Assembly: GCA_020425885.1 (NCBI GenBank)
Contig: JAGQRA010000649.1
Location: 1-22,976, forward strand
DNA length: 22,976 bases
Reading direction: 5' to 3'
DNA from: Planctomycetota bacterium
GTDB lineage: Bacteria; Planctomycetota; UBA1135; UBA2386
The position numbers and the translations under genes were made by a program. Below the pieces are notes generated by a model, which saw only the letters and a list, made by a program, of their open reading frames with translations, did no database searches and had not been told where the DNA came from. Below are positions 14,223-21,736 of the stretch, one piece after another; within the stretch, counting starts at the first letter, position 1, and every line of letters starts with the position of its first letter.

Positions 14223-16720
14223 TACTCCGCCTCCGGCGCCGGTTTCGGTGTCGGCGTCGAGTCGTCTTCCATCTCCGGCTCCTCGGGCGGGATCAGCGCG
14301 ACCGACACGAGCTTGTCGCCGTCGTTGAGCGAGATGCAACGCACGCCCTGGGTGTTGCGGCCGATGACGCTGATGCCATCGACGCCGGTCCGCACGATCT
14401 GACCGTCCTTGGTGATCATCATGACCTCGTCGCCGTCGTTGACGGCGAGCAGGTTGACGACCTTGCCGTTCCGATCGTTGGTCCGGATGTCGATGATGCC
14501 CTTGCCGCCTCGCGACTGGACGCGGTACTCCTCGGCCTGCGTGCGCTTGCCGTAGCCGTTCTCGCAGATCGTCAGCAACGTGCCGGTGCCGTCGGTGACG
14601 ACCATCGAACACACGGCATCGCCCTGGGCCAGCCGGATGCCCCAGACGCCGACGGCGCTGCGCCCCATGGCTCGCGCACCACTCTCGTCGAAGCGGATCG
14701 ACATGCCGCTCTGCGTGCCGAGCACGATGTGCTCTTCGGGCTTGACCAGGCTGACGCCGACCAGGCTGTCGCCCTCGTCGAGCCCGACGGCGATGATGCC
14801 GCCGGCGCGCGGCCGACTGTAGAGCGACAGCTTGCTCTTCTTGATCAGACCGTTCCTCGTCGCCGTCATCAGGAAGCGATCGTCGTCGAACGCCTCGACC
14901 CGCAGGATGGCGGTGATGCGCTCACCCTCCTGGGTCTCGACGACGTTGGCGAGCGAACGTCCCTTGGCGGTGCGACCATAGCTCGGCAGCTGGAAGACCT
15001 TCTTCCAATAGACCCGGCCGCGATCGGTGAAGAACAGCAGGTAGTCGTGCGTGCTGGCGACGAACAGCTTCCACAGGAAGTCACCCTCCTTGGTCTCCGC
15101 GCCGCTCACGCCCTTGCCGCCGCGCCCCTGGGTCCGGTACTGATCGAGTGCGGTGCGCTTGATGTAGCCGCCGTGGGTCACGGTGACCGCCATCATCTCC
15201 TCGGGGATCAGATCCTCGGCGACGAAGCTGCCGACCTCCTCGTCCGAGATCAGGGTCCGGCGGGCGTCGCCGTACTGGTTGACCATGTCCTTGAGGTCCT
15301 CGCGGATCAGCCCGATCAGGACCTTGCGATCGGTGAGGATGGTCTTGTAGTAGGCGATCTTGTCGGTGACCTCCTTGTGCTCGGCCTCGAGCTTCTCGAT
15401 CTCGAGCCCGGTCAACCGCGCCAGCCGCATGTCGAGGATGGCGCGCGCCTGGATGTCGCTGAGATCGAAGCGCGCGATGAGCCGCGAGCGCGCCTCCTCG
15501 ACGTTGGCCGACGTCTTGATGATCTCGACGACCTCGTCGATGTTCTGCACCGCGAGGCGCAGGCCGTCGATGATGTGCAGCCGATCCTCGGCCTTCCGCA
15601 GCAGGAAGCGCGTGCGCCGCCGGATCACGTCGATGCGGTGATCGCGGTAGCACTCGAGCATCGTCTTGAAACCGAGCGTGCGCGGCCGGTTCTCGACGAT
15701 GGCGAGGTTGATGATCGAGAACGTGCTCTGCAGCGGCGACAGCTTGAACAGCTGGTTGAGCGTGACCTGCTCGTCGTCGACGCCGCGCTTGAGCTCGACC
15801 ACGAGGCGCAGACCGACGCGGTCGTTGGTCTCGTCGTTGGCATCGGCGATGGTGTCGATCTGGCCGTTCTTCACCAGCGTCGTGATGCGCTCGAGGATGG
15901 TCGTGGTCTTGACCTGGAACGGGACCTCGGTGAAGACGATCAGCTTGCGGCCGCGCTTCTCCTCGATGTGGTGCTTCGCCCGACAGACGACCGAGCCGCG
16001 GCCGCTGGCGTAGGCGTTGCGGATCCCGCTGCGACCCATGACGATGCCACCGGTCGGGAAGTCTGGACCCGGCACGATCTCGAGCAGCTCGTCGAGCGTG
16101 ACGTCGGGCTTGTCGAGCAGCAGCTCGACGGCGGTCGCGATCTCGCGCAGGTTGTGCGGCGCGAGGCTCGCCGCCATGCCGACCGCGATGCCGGTCGAAC
16201 CGTTGCAAAGCAGGTTCGGGAAGCGGGCCGGCAGCACGACCGGCTGCCAGCGCGTGCCGTCGTAGTTGAGCACCTCGTCGACGGTCTGCTTGTCGAGGTC
16301 CTCGAGCAGGTGCACCGCCGGCCAGGCGAGCTTGGCCTCGGTGTATCGCATCGCCGCCGGTGGGCTGCCGTCGATGGCGCCGAAGTTGCCCTGCGAGTCG
16401 ACCAGCGGGTAGCGGGTCGTGAACGGCTGGGCCATGCCGACGAGGGTCGGGTAGACGACCGATTCGCCGTGCGGATGGTAGTTGCCCGAGGTGTCACCCG
16501 CGATCTTGGCGCACTTCCTGTGCTTGCCGCGCGGCCCCAGGTTGAGGTCGTTCATCGCGACCAGCACGCGCCGCTGGCTCGGCTTCAGACCGTCGCGCGC
16601 GTCGGGCAGAGCGCGACTGAGGATCACGCTCATCGAGTAGTTGAGGTAGCTCTCGCGCATCTCCTGCTCGAGCAGGAGGTCGGTGATGCGGCCGCCGTCC
16701 GGCGGGGTCTGTTCGGTCAT
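14222..16720 (-). CDS. gyrA: DNA gyrase subunit A
   Basis: This is the breakage-reunion subunit of DNA gyrase, which introduces negative supercoils together with GyrB. The 832 residues start at [23 protein letters not shown] 16720 gives the standard N-terminus, and an ATG further out would add 48 unrelated residues. The active-site Tyr126 is in [10 protein letters not shown]. The surrounding region reads [19 protein letters not shown] then [13 protein letters not shown], the PVC-type sequence. The fluoroquinolone serine is present, and the residue equivalent to E. coli Asp87 is Pro. The C-terminal domain has beta-pinwheel repeats and a GyrA box (QGRGGKG, about residue 531), which argues for GyrA over ParC. 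A Pro/Glu-rich tail ends the protein. yqeY overlaps its stop. gyrB is not in the window. Confidence 0.95.
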   Translation of the reverse strand: MTEQTPPDGGRITDLLLEQEMRESYLNYSMSVILSRALPDARDGLKPSQRRVLVAMNDLNLGPRGKHRKCAKIAGDTSGNYHPHGESVVYPTLVGMAQPFTTRYPLVDSQGNFGAIDGSPPAAMRYTEAKLAWPAVHLLEDLDKQTVDEVLNYDGTRWQPVVLPARFPNLLCNGSTGIAVGMAASLAPHNLREIATAVELLLDKPDVTLDELLEIVPGPDFPTGGIVMGRSGIRNAYASGRGSVVCRAKHHIEEKRGRKLIVFTEVPFQVKTTTILERITTLVKNGQIDTIADANDETNDRVGLRLVVELKRGVDDEQVTLNQLFKLSPLQSTFSIINLAIVENRPRTLGFKTMLECYRDHRIDVIRRRTRFLLRKAEDRLHIIDGLRLAVQNIDEVVEIIKTSANVEEARSRLIARFDLSDIQARAILDMRLARLTGLEIEKLEAEHKEVTDKIAYYKTILTDRKVLIGLIREDLKDMVNQYGDARRTLISDEEVGSFVAEDLIPEEMMAVTVTHGGYIKRTALDQYRTQGRGGKGVSGAETKEGDFLWKLFVASTHDYLLFFTDRGRVYWKKVFQLPSYGRTAKGRSLANVVETQEGERITAILRVEAFDDDRFLMTATRNGLIKKSKLSLYSRPRAGGIIAVGLDEGDSLVGVSLVKPEEHIVLGTQSGMSIRFDESGARAMGRSAVGVWGIRLAQGDAVCSMVVTDGTGTLLTICENGYGKRTQAEEYRVQSRGGKGIIDIRTNDRNGKVVNLLAVNDGDEVMMITKDGQIVRTGVDGISVIGRNTQGVRCISLNDGDKLVSVALIPPEEPEMEDDSTPTPKPAPEAE

Positions 16721-16759
16721 GAAGAGGGCTCGGTCGGGGGTAAGTCGCGAGAAAGGAAC

Positions 16760-16788
16760 ATTCTTCCGAAGCCAGCCTGGCCCTTCAA
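16760..16788 (-). promoter_or_regulatory. Candidate sigma70-type promoter of gyrA-yqeY
   Basis: On the minus strand, TTGAAG (16788-16783) and AAGAAT (16765-16760) are separated by exactly 17 bases, each matching four of six consensus bases. Transcription would begin near 16753, leaving a leader of about 30 bases before ATG 16720. Confidence 0.4.
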
Positions 16789-16892
16789 TGGCGTCGTTCC
16801 TGTAGCATGACATCCGGTTTCCGTCCGGTCTGACGGGAGGCCGGCCCAGCGCCCCTTTCGCCAACGGTCCAACTCACCTGGCCCACCCACCT

Positions 16893-16896
16893 GGAG
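16893..16896 (+). promoter_or_regulatory. Shine-Dalgarno GGAG of the cinA-type gene
   Basis: GGAG ends 7 bases before TTG 16904. It is one of the few clear ribosome-binding sites in the window and decides the unusual TTG start. Confidence 0.55.
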
Positions 16897-16903
16897 CACC
16901 TGA

Positions 16904-17737
16904 TTGTTCGACAAGAGTGTCATCATCCTCGTCGTCTCGCGCGAGATCCTCGAAGGCGCCGTCGTCGATCGCAACGCCGCGTTCATGGCCAGTCGCCTCG
17001 CCGACATCGGCTACCGCGTCCGCACGATCGAGGTCATCGACCGGGTCCGTGGCGAGATGGTGGCCGCGATGAAATGGGCCGTCGATCAGCAGCCCACCTT
17101 CGTGATCCAGACCGGCGGCATGGGACCCCATTGGGATGACGATGCCCGCAACGCGTTGGCCGAAGCCGTCAACCTGCCGCTGTCCGAGAACGACGAGGCG
17201 GTCGGGTTCGTCGAGAACTCGTATCGCCGTCTGCATGCCCGCGACCTGCTCGATGATCCCACCCTCAACGACTCGCGCCGCGGCATGGCCATGGTGCCGC
17301 AGGGCTCGGTCTGCTTCGAGAACACCGTCGGCACGGCGCCGGCCGTGATGCTGCGGCTGCAGGACACGACCGTCTTCCTGCTGCCGGGAGTGCCAGCCGA
17401 GATGCAACGCTTCTTCACCGTGAACGTGATGCCCGTCGTCGCGGCCGAAGGCCCGGACACGGTGCGCGGCGAGCGGCACGTCGACTACTACGGCCACAAC
17501 GAGGCGCCGATCAACAGCGCCATCAACGACATCGCGCGGAAGCATCCGGAGGTGAGCCTGCGGATGCGCGTCCAGGGTGGCGACCTCAACACCCGTCGCC
17601 GCATCATGCTCGTCTCCGAGCACGAGGACCCCGTCGCCCTCAACGACCTGCTCGATCAGGCCGAACAGGATCTCCGCGAGCGGCTCGGCCTCGAGCTGCA
17701 AACGCGCCCGACCGACGCGAGCACCATCGGCGACTGA
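16904..17737 (+). CDS. CinA N-terminal (MoCF-like) domain protein
   Basis: This 277-residue protein corresponds to the N-terminal, molybdopterin-binding-like domain of CinA proteins (COG1058). Some members are pyrophosphatases acting on ADP-ribose or NAD-related nucleotides. Motifs are SREILEGAVVDRNAAFMASR (cf. GdEiL-G-D-N), VIQTGGMGPHWDDDAR (the TGGlGPt-DD loop), SRRGMAMVPQGSVCFENTVG followed by TAP, and FLLPGVPAEMQRFF. The C-terminal amidase domain (NMN deamidase, PncC) is absent, so it is a stand-alone form. Start TTG 16904 is supported by GGAG 7 bases upstream and by the position of the first strand. mutY begins five bases after its stop. A role in nucleotide clean-up beside a base-excision repair gene is plausible, but the substrate cannot be read from sequence. 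Confidence 0.85.
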   Translation: MFDKSVIILVVSREILEGAVVDRNAAFMASRLADIGYRVRTIEVIDRVRGEMVAAMKWAVDQQPTFVIQTGGMGPHWDDDARNALAEAVNLPLSENDEAVGFVENSYRRLHARDLLDDPTLNDSRRGMAMVPQGSVCFENTVGTAPAVMLRLQDTTVFLLPGVPAEMQRFFTVNVMPVVAAEGPDTVRGERHVDYYGHNEAPINSAINDIARKHPEVSLRMRVQGGDLNTRRRIMLVSEHEDPVALNDLLDQAEQDLRERLGLELQTRPTDASTIGD

Positions 17738-17742
17738 TCGCC

Positions 17743-18774
17743 GTGGGCTTCGCGGCGCGGCTGCTGGCCTGGTTCCACGACAACGGCCGCGACCTGCCGT
17801 GGCGGCGGACGCGCGATCCGTGGGCCATCTGGGTCAGCGAGATCATGCTGCAGCAGACGCGGGTCGAGGCCGTCCGCGACAGCTACCAACGGTTCCTCGC
17901 GCGCTTCCCCCGACCCGCCGACCTCGCCGCGGCGAGCGACGACGAGCTGATGCTGGCCTGGCGCGGCCTCGGCTACTACCGCCGTGCCCGACTGCTCCGC
18001 GATGGCGCTCGCACCGTCATGGTCGAGCACGGTGGCGTCGTCCCGGCGACGGCGGAACGACTCGGGCGCCTGCCCGGCATCGGCAGCTACACGCGGGGCG
18101 CGATCGCCTCCATCGCCTTCGACGAGGCCACGCCCGCCGTCGACGGCAACGTCGAACGCATCGTCGCGCGACGACTGGGACTCGACCTCGAGATCAAGAC
18201 CGCCGTCGCCCGGACACGCATCGCCGACGAGGTCCTGAAGTGGCTCGATGGGGTCCGTGCGGGCGATCTCAACCAGGCGCTGATGGACCTCGGCGCCATG
18301 ATCTGCACGCCGCGGGCACCGCGGTGCTCCGAGTGCCCGGTCGCCGTGGGTTGCATCGCACACCGCGAAGGCACGACCGACGCGTTGCCGGTACGGAAGC
18401 CGCCGCGGCCGAAGGTCGACATCTCGGCGCGCGCCGCGTTGATCCGGGGGCACCGCGGAGCACTGGGCGCGCGGGTCCCCGACGACGAGCCGAACGCGGG
18501 GCAGATCGAGCTGCCTGGAGCCGGCATCCTGCGGACCGTCGAGTCGATGCATCTGGCCGGTGAACTGCGTGCGCGCTACGGCGCGGACCTGAACGTCGGA
18601 CCACCGCTCGGCACGATCCGTCACACGATCACCCATCATCGCATCACCTTCACCGCGCACGCCGCCACGATCCGAAGACCGGGCCGGCTGAAGTGGTTCC
18701 CCATGGACGACGACGTACCCTGGACGACAGCCGCGCGAAAGATGTTCCGCAAGACGGCGTCCACAGGCTCGTGA
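17743..18774 (+). CDS. mutY: A/G-specific adenine glycosylase MutY
   Basis: This base-excision-repair glycosylase removes adenine mispaired with 8-oxoguanine. The protein is 343 residues (usual about 350). Catalytic Glu33 lies in VSEIMLQQTRVEAV, the helix-hairpin-helix is around LPGIGSYTRGAIASIAF, and catalytic Asp134 is in PAVDGNVERI. The [4Fe-4S] cluster cysteines are 188, 195, 198 and 204 (C-x6-C-x2-C-x5-C). The C-terminal 8-oxoG-recognition domain is short. Its equivalent of the E. coli FSH motif (RHTFSH) reads RHTITH, so the Phe and Ser that contact the lesion are Ile and Thr. The start is GTG 17743, five bases after the cinA-type stop and without a clear ribosome-binding site, suggesting coupling. 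The first helix begins immediately (GFAARLLAWFHDN), as expected. Confidence 0.93.
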   Translation: MGFAARLLAWFHDNGRDLPWRRTRDPWAIWVSEIMLQQTRVEAVRDSYQRFLARFPRPADLAAASDDELMLAWRGLGYYRRARLLRDGARTVMVEHGGVVPATAERLGRLPGIGSYTRGAIASIAFDEATPAVDGNVERIVARRLGLDLEIKTAVARTRIADEVLKWLDGVRAGDLNQALMDLGAMICTPRAPRCSECPVAVGCIAHREGTTDALPVRKPPRPKVDISARAALIRGHRGALGARVPDDEPNAGQIELPGAGILRTVESMHLAGELRARYGADLNVGPPLGTIRHTITHHRITFTAHAATIRRPGRLKWFPMDDDVPWTTAARKMFRKTASTGS

Positions 18775-18799
18775 TACCCCAACCCCGTGGCGCTATGTT
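18771..18799 (+). promoter_or_regulatory. Candidate promoter for a leaderless fabI mRNA
   Basis: GTGATA (18771-18776) and TATGTT (18794-18799) are 17 bases apart, each with four of six consensus matches or better. ATG 18807 lies 7 bases after the -10, where transcription should begin. No Shine-Dalgarno sequence precedes the gene. The element lies at the mutY stop. Confidence 0.42.
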
Positions 18800-18806
18800 C
18801 GCCGGC

Positions 18807-19580
18807 ATGGCCCTGCTGTCCGGCAAGAACGTCGTCATCTTCGGTGTCGCCAACAAGCGCTCGATCGCCTGGGGAATCGCTCAGGCGCTGCACCAGGAAG
18901 GCGCCCGCATCGCGCTGACCTACCAGAACGAGCGCATGTCGGACTCCGTGACGCGACTTGCCGCTGAACTCGGAGAAGACACCATCGTCGTGCCGTGTGA
19001 TGTGACCGTCGAAGGCGACGTGAACCGCTGCTTCGAGTCGATCGGCACGCAGTTCGACGGCCTCGATGGCCTCGTGCATTCGATCGCCTTCGCCAAGCGT
19101 GAGGAGCTCGGTGGCAAGTTCGTCGACACCTCGTGGGAGGGCTACGCGTTGGCGCAGAAGGTCTCGGCCTGGTCGCTGATCGATCTGTGCCGCGCCGCCA
19201 CGCCATTGATGGCAGGACGCGAGGCATCAGTGATCTGCCTCAGCTACTACGGCGCCGAGAAGGTCGTGACCAACTACAACGTCATGGGGATCGCCAAGGC
19301 CGCGCTCGAGGCGAACACGCGCTACCTCGCCAACGACCTCGGTCCGAGCGGCATCCGGGTCAACGCGATCTCGGCCGGCCCGATCAAGACGGTCTCGGCG
19401 ATGGGGGTCGCCGACTTCGGCTCCATGCTCAAGGAGATCGCACTCCGGGCACCGTTGCGCCGCAACGTCGATCAGGCCGACGTCGGCAACACCGCCACCT
19501 TCCTGCTCTCGCCGTTGTCGACCGGAATCACCGGGCAGGTGATCCACGTCGACGCCGGCTACAGCATCCTCGGGGTCTGA
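18807..19580 (+). CDS. fabI: Enoyl-[acyl-carrier-protein] reductase (NADH) FabI
   Basis: This is the last step of each fatty-acid elongation cycle: NADH-dependent reduction of trans-2-enoyl-ACP in the cytosol, by a short-chain dehydrogenase-fold tetramer. The 257 residues are the usual length. The nucleotide-binding start is MALLSGKNVVIFGVANKRSI, with AWGIAQAL. The FabI-specific active site has Tyr147 (LSYYGAE) and the Y-x6-K pair Tyr157/Lys164 in NYNVMGIAKAALEAN. The C-terminus has INAISAGPIKT-like VNAISAGPIKTVSAMG and TGQVIHVDAGYSILGV. ATG 18807 is chosen over 18795 because it gives the family-typical first residues and fits a leaderless transcript. Read-through from mutY 32 bases upstream is also possible. 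The pocket residue equivalent to E. coli Gly93 is Ala, as in many natural FabIs. Confidence 0.94.
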   Translation: MALLSGKNVVIFGVANKRSIAWGIAQALHQEGARIALTYQNERMSDSVTRLAAELGEDTIVVPCDVTVEGDVNRCFESIGTQFDGLDGLVHSIAFAKREELGGKFVDTSWEGYALAQKVSAWSLIDLCRAATPLMAGREASVICLSYYGAEKVVTNYNVMGIAKAALEANTRYLANDLGPSGIRVNAISAGPIKTVSAMGVADFGSMLKEIALRAPLRRNVDQADVGNTATFLLSPLSTGITGQVIHVDAGYSILGV

Positions 19581-19593
19581 ACCCGAGGGGTTT
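19578..19593. terminator. Short hairpin after fabI
   Basis: AACCC (19580-19584), a three-base loop and GGGTT (19588-19592) form a tight stem that begins at the fabI stop, extended by two G-T wobbles. Only three T residues follow on the plus strand and three T residues read out on the minus strand, so it is a weak candidate terminator for the convergent pair. Confidence 0.33.
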
Positions 19594-19604
19594 GCGCGAG
19601 ACGA

Positions 19605-20759
19605 TCAAGAGCGCCGCGTACGGGCTTCGAGCTGTCTCCGCTCGGCGGTGCTGAGCCCACCGCTTGCCGTGCCGATGCGTAGAGCCCGCCGCATGTATTC
19701 CACGGCCCTCGCATGGTCGGCGGACTCCGGATCGAGCTCGGCGTCGAGCAGGGCCGCGAGGTTGAGCAGGCTGCCCAGGTGCGCCTCATCGCGCGCGAGC
19801 GCGGCCTCGTAGGCGGCGATGGCCGCCGTCGATCGGCCGCGCTGTTCCTCGACCACCCCGATCCGAAACAGCGCCTCGGCATTCGCCGGGAACCGATCCG
19901 CGACCGCCTCGAACTGTTCGAGCGCCGACGCGAGGTGCTCGCGGGAACGATCCTCTCGGCCGCACGCAGACGCCAGCTCGGCCGCACGCATCGTCGCCGC
20001 ACCGCCGGCGAGAGCCGCATCTTCGTCACCCGGCGCAAGCTCGACACATCGCGAGAAGGCGCGGGCCGCTCTCTCGGCATGACCGAGGGCGATGCTGTCG
20101 CGGGTGTCGTCGGGACCGGTGGGCAGCATCGACATCCGCAACAGGCAGCTGCCGATGCGGAAGATCGCGGTCGAATCGTCCGATCGCACCTCGGCGTAGG
20201 CCTGCAGCAGCGGCAACGCCGCGCGTTCTTCGCCGAGCTCGTAGCGACAGGAGCCGGCAAGGCCGAACAGCGGCGCGCGTTCCGCCGCCGAGGCGCCGAC
20301 GGAGCGCGAAAGCGCCGCCTCGGCGGCCGCAGACGCGGCGCTGAGATGACCGCTGTCGGCCAGGAACTGCGCGCGCATCCAACCGACGAACGGATCCTCG
20401 GGCGCGAGCAGTTCGGCCATCACTACCTCGGCTTCGCCTTCGTTGGCGAGGAACAGATCCGCCGGTTCGACCTCCCTGGCCACCTGCAACAGAACGATGC
20501 CGCGCACGGCACGAGCTCTGGCGCAGCGTGGATCGATGGCCAACGCGGCCACGGCACCGCTCTCGGCCGGCGCGAAACGGCGCAGCACGGCATCCTGGAC
20601 CAGCTGTTCGACCAGAACCGTGAGTCGTTCCTGCTCGGCGGTCGACAGGACCCGGACGGGCAACGATTCCGGATCCTGGGCGCCCGGCCGCGGCGAAACG
20701 CCCGCGCATCCCGCGATGGTCAGCGCGAACAGAACAGGCGCATGACGAGTGCCGAGCAT
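19605..20759 (-). CDS. TPR-like lipoprotein
   Basis: This 384-residue protein starts MLGTRHAPVLFALTIAGC, a lipoprotein signal with a good lipobox (IAG-Cys18), so it should be lipid-anchored outside the cytoplasmic membrane. The rest is almost all alpha-helical, with tetratricopeptide-like helix pairs. Clear units include ARARAVRGIVLLQVAREVEP, EQFEAVADRFPANAEALFRI, AIAAYEAALARDEAHLGSLL and HARAVEYMRRALRIG. TPR proteins are scaffolds; the partner cannot be inferred. An in-frame ATG at 20786 would add MVRPDDDGP; it has a TAGCTT element six bases upstream but puts acidic residues ahead of the signal peptide, so I prefer 20759 with reservation. The gene is convergent with fabI and divergent from the cysteine-synthase-like gene. 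Confidence 0.82.
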   Translation of the reverse strand: MLGTRHAPVLFALTIAGCAGVSPRPGAQDPESLPVRVLSTAEQERLTVLVEQLVQDAVLRRFAPAESGAVAALAIDPRCARARAVRGIVLLQVAREVEPADLFLANEGEAEVVMAELLAPEDPFVGWMRAQFLADSGHLSAASAAAEAALSRSVGASAAERAPLFGLAGSCRYELGEERAALPLLQAYAEVRSDDSTAIFRIGSCLLRMSMLPTGPDDTRDSIALGHAERAARAFSRCVELAPGDEDAALAGGAATMRAAELASACGREDRSREHLASALEQFEAVADRFPANAEALFRIGVVEEQRGRSTAAIAAYEAALARDEAHLGSLLNLAALLDAELDPESADHARAVEYMRRALRIGTASGGLSTAERRQLEARTRRS

Positions 20760-20792
20760 CGGACCATCATCATCTGGTCTGACCATGACGCA

Positions 20793-20802
20793 AAGCTACG
20801 CT
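20793..20802. promoter_or_regulatory. Overlapping divergent -10 elements
   Basis: AAGCTACGCT contains TACGCT on the plus strand (20797-20802), 7 bases before ATG 20810. On the minus strand it contains TAGCTT (20798-20793), 6 bases before the in-frame ATG 20786 of the lipoprotein. An 11-bp palindrome TGGTCTGACCA (20775-20785) lies beside it and could be an operator. No -35 boxes are clear. Confidence 0.33.
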
Positions 20803-20809
20803 TCTCGGA

Positions 20810-21736
20810 ATGGCACGCATCGCGAGCGACGTCACCTGGCTCGTCGGCAGAACCCCACTCGTCGAGCTGGCGGCGATCTCTCCTTCCGGGGTCCGTGTGC
20901 TGGGCAAGCTCGAGGCCTGGAACCCCTCCGGCAGCAACAAGGATCGGGCGGCGCTGGCGATGATCCGCCAGGCGGAGCGCAGCGGCCATCTGCGGCCAGG
21001 CGGCTCGATCGTCGAGTGCAGCAGCGGCGATCTCGGACTCGCGATCGCGATGATCGGTTGCCGGCTCGGCTACCGGGTGATCCTGACGATGCCCGAGTAT
21101 CAACCCGAGAGTCGGCTGGCCCTGTTCCGCGCCTTCGGCGCCGTGGTCGTGACGACGCCTGGTCAGGAAGGCATGCGCGGCGCCATGCAACGCGCCGAAC
21201 AGATCGCGAATCAGGACGCCGGCGCCGTCTGCCTGCAGGCGTTTACGAGCCACGCCAACTCCCGCAGCCATGCCGAGACGACCGCCCGCGAGATCTGGAT
21301 CGACACCGACGGCAAGGTCGACGCCATCGTCGTCCCGGTCGGCACGGGTGGCACGGCCGCCGGTTGCGCCGCGTTCTTCGGCGAACTCGGGATCGCGGTG
21401 ATCGGAGTCGAGCCCGAGACCAGTTCCGTTCTCTCCGGCGGAACGGCCGGCACCCACGACATTCCTGGGCTCGGCGCCGGCTTCGTCCCGGACATCCTCG
21501 CACCATCCAGCCTGACCGAGATCATCACCGTCTCCGACGCCGACGCCGTCGAGGGCGTCCGTGCTCTGGCCCGCCGGGAGGCTCTGCTGCTCGGGCCGGC
21601 AAGTGGCGCCGTGATCCACGCCGCCATCACCCTGGCGCGACGGCCGGCAATGGACGGCAAGACCGTCGTGGCGATCCTGGCCGACCGGGCCGAGCGTTAC
21701 CTCGAGCACAGGTCGATGCGACGGGACGTGTCATGA
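20810..21736 (+). CDS. Cysteine-synthase-fold PLP enzyme with altered substrate loop
   Basis: This 308-residue protein has the fold-type II PLP architecture of O-acetylserine sulfhydrylases (CysK/CysM). It begins VGRTPLVEL. The PLP lysine is Lys44 in WNPSGSNKDRAAL, the phosphate-binding loop is VGTGGTAAG, and GPASGA is near the end. The substrate-binding loop, TSGNTG in typical enzymes, reads SSGDLG (71-76). The usual QQF-NPANP region reads QAFTSHANS. These changes hit residues that hold the substrate carboxylate and the cofactor ring, so O-acetylserine may not be the substrate. Options are a cystathionine-synthase-like, lyase or racemase activity, or a regulatory protein. The start is ATG 20810, 7 bases after a -10 element. 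Its stop overlaps the start of moxR (ATGA). Confidence 0.85.
   Translation: MARIASDVTWLVGRTPLVELAAISPSGVRVLGKLEAWNPSGSNKDRAALAMIRQAERSGHLRPGGSIVECSSGDLGLAIAMIGCRLGYRVILTMPEYQPESRLALFRAFGAVVVTTPGQEGMRGAMQRAEQIANQDAGAVCLQAFTSHANSRSHAETTAREIWIDTDGKVDAIVVPVGTGGTAAGCAAFFGELGIAVIGVEPETSSVLSGGTAGTHDIPGLGAGFVPDILAPSSLTEIITVSDADAVEGVRALARREALLLGPASGAVIHAAITLARRPAMDGKTVVAILADRAERYLEHRSMRRDVS

Noticed and set aside
16447..16461. GyrA Pro at the position of E. coli Asp87 as a fluoroquinolone-resistance change
   Set aside because: The same YPTLV sequence is, as I recall, natural in chlamydial GyrA, whose hosts respond to these drugs, and the key serine is kept. It is a lineage feature.
14156..16810. Long plus-strand open frame opposite gyrA, and similar ones at 661-2307, 7429-8901 and 11132-13858
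   Set aside because: Each is the antisense shadow of a confident gene in high-G+C DNA. Their proteins are Arg/Asp/Ala-rich and match no family.
19080..19100. FabI Ala in place of E. coli Gly93 as triclosan resistance
   Set aside because: SIAFA is common in wild-type FabI proteins and does not by itself indicate resistance.
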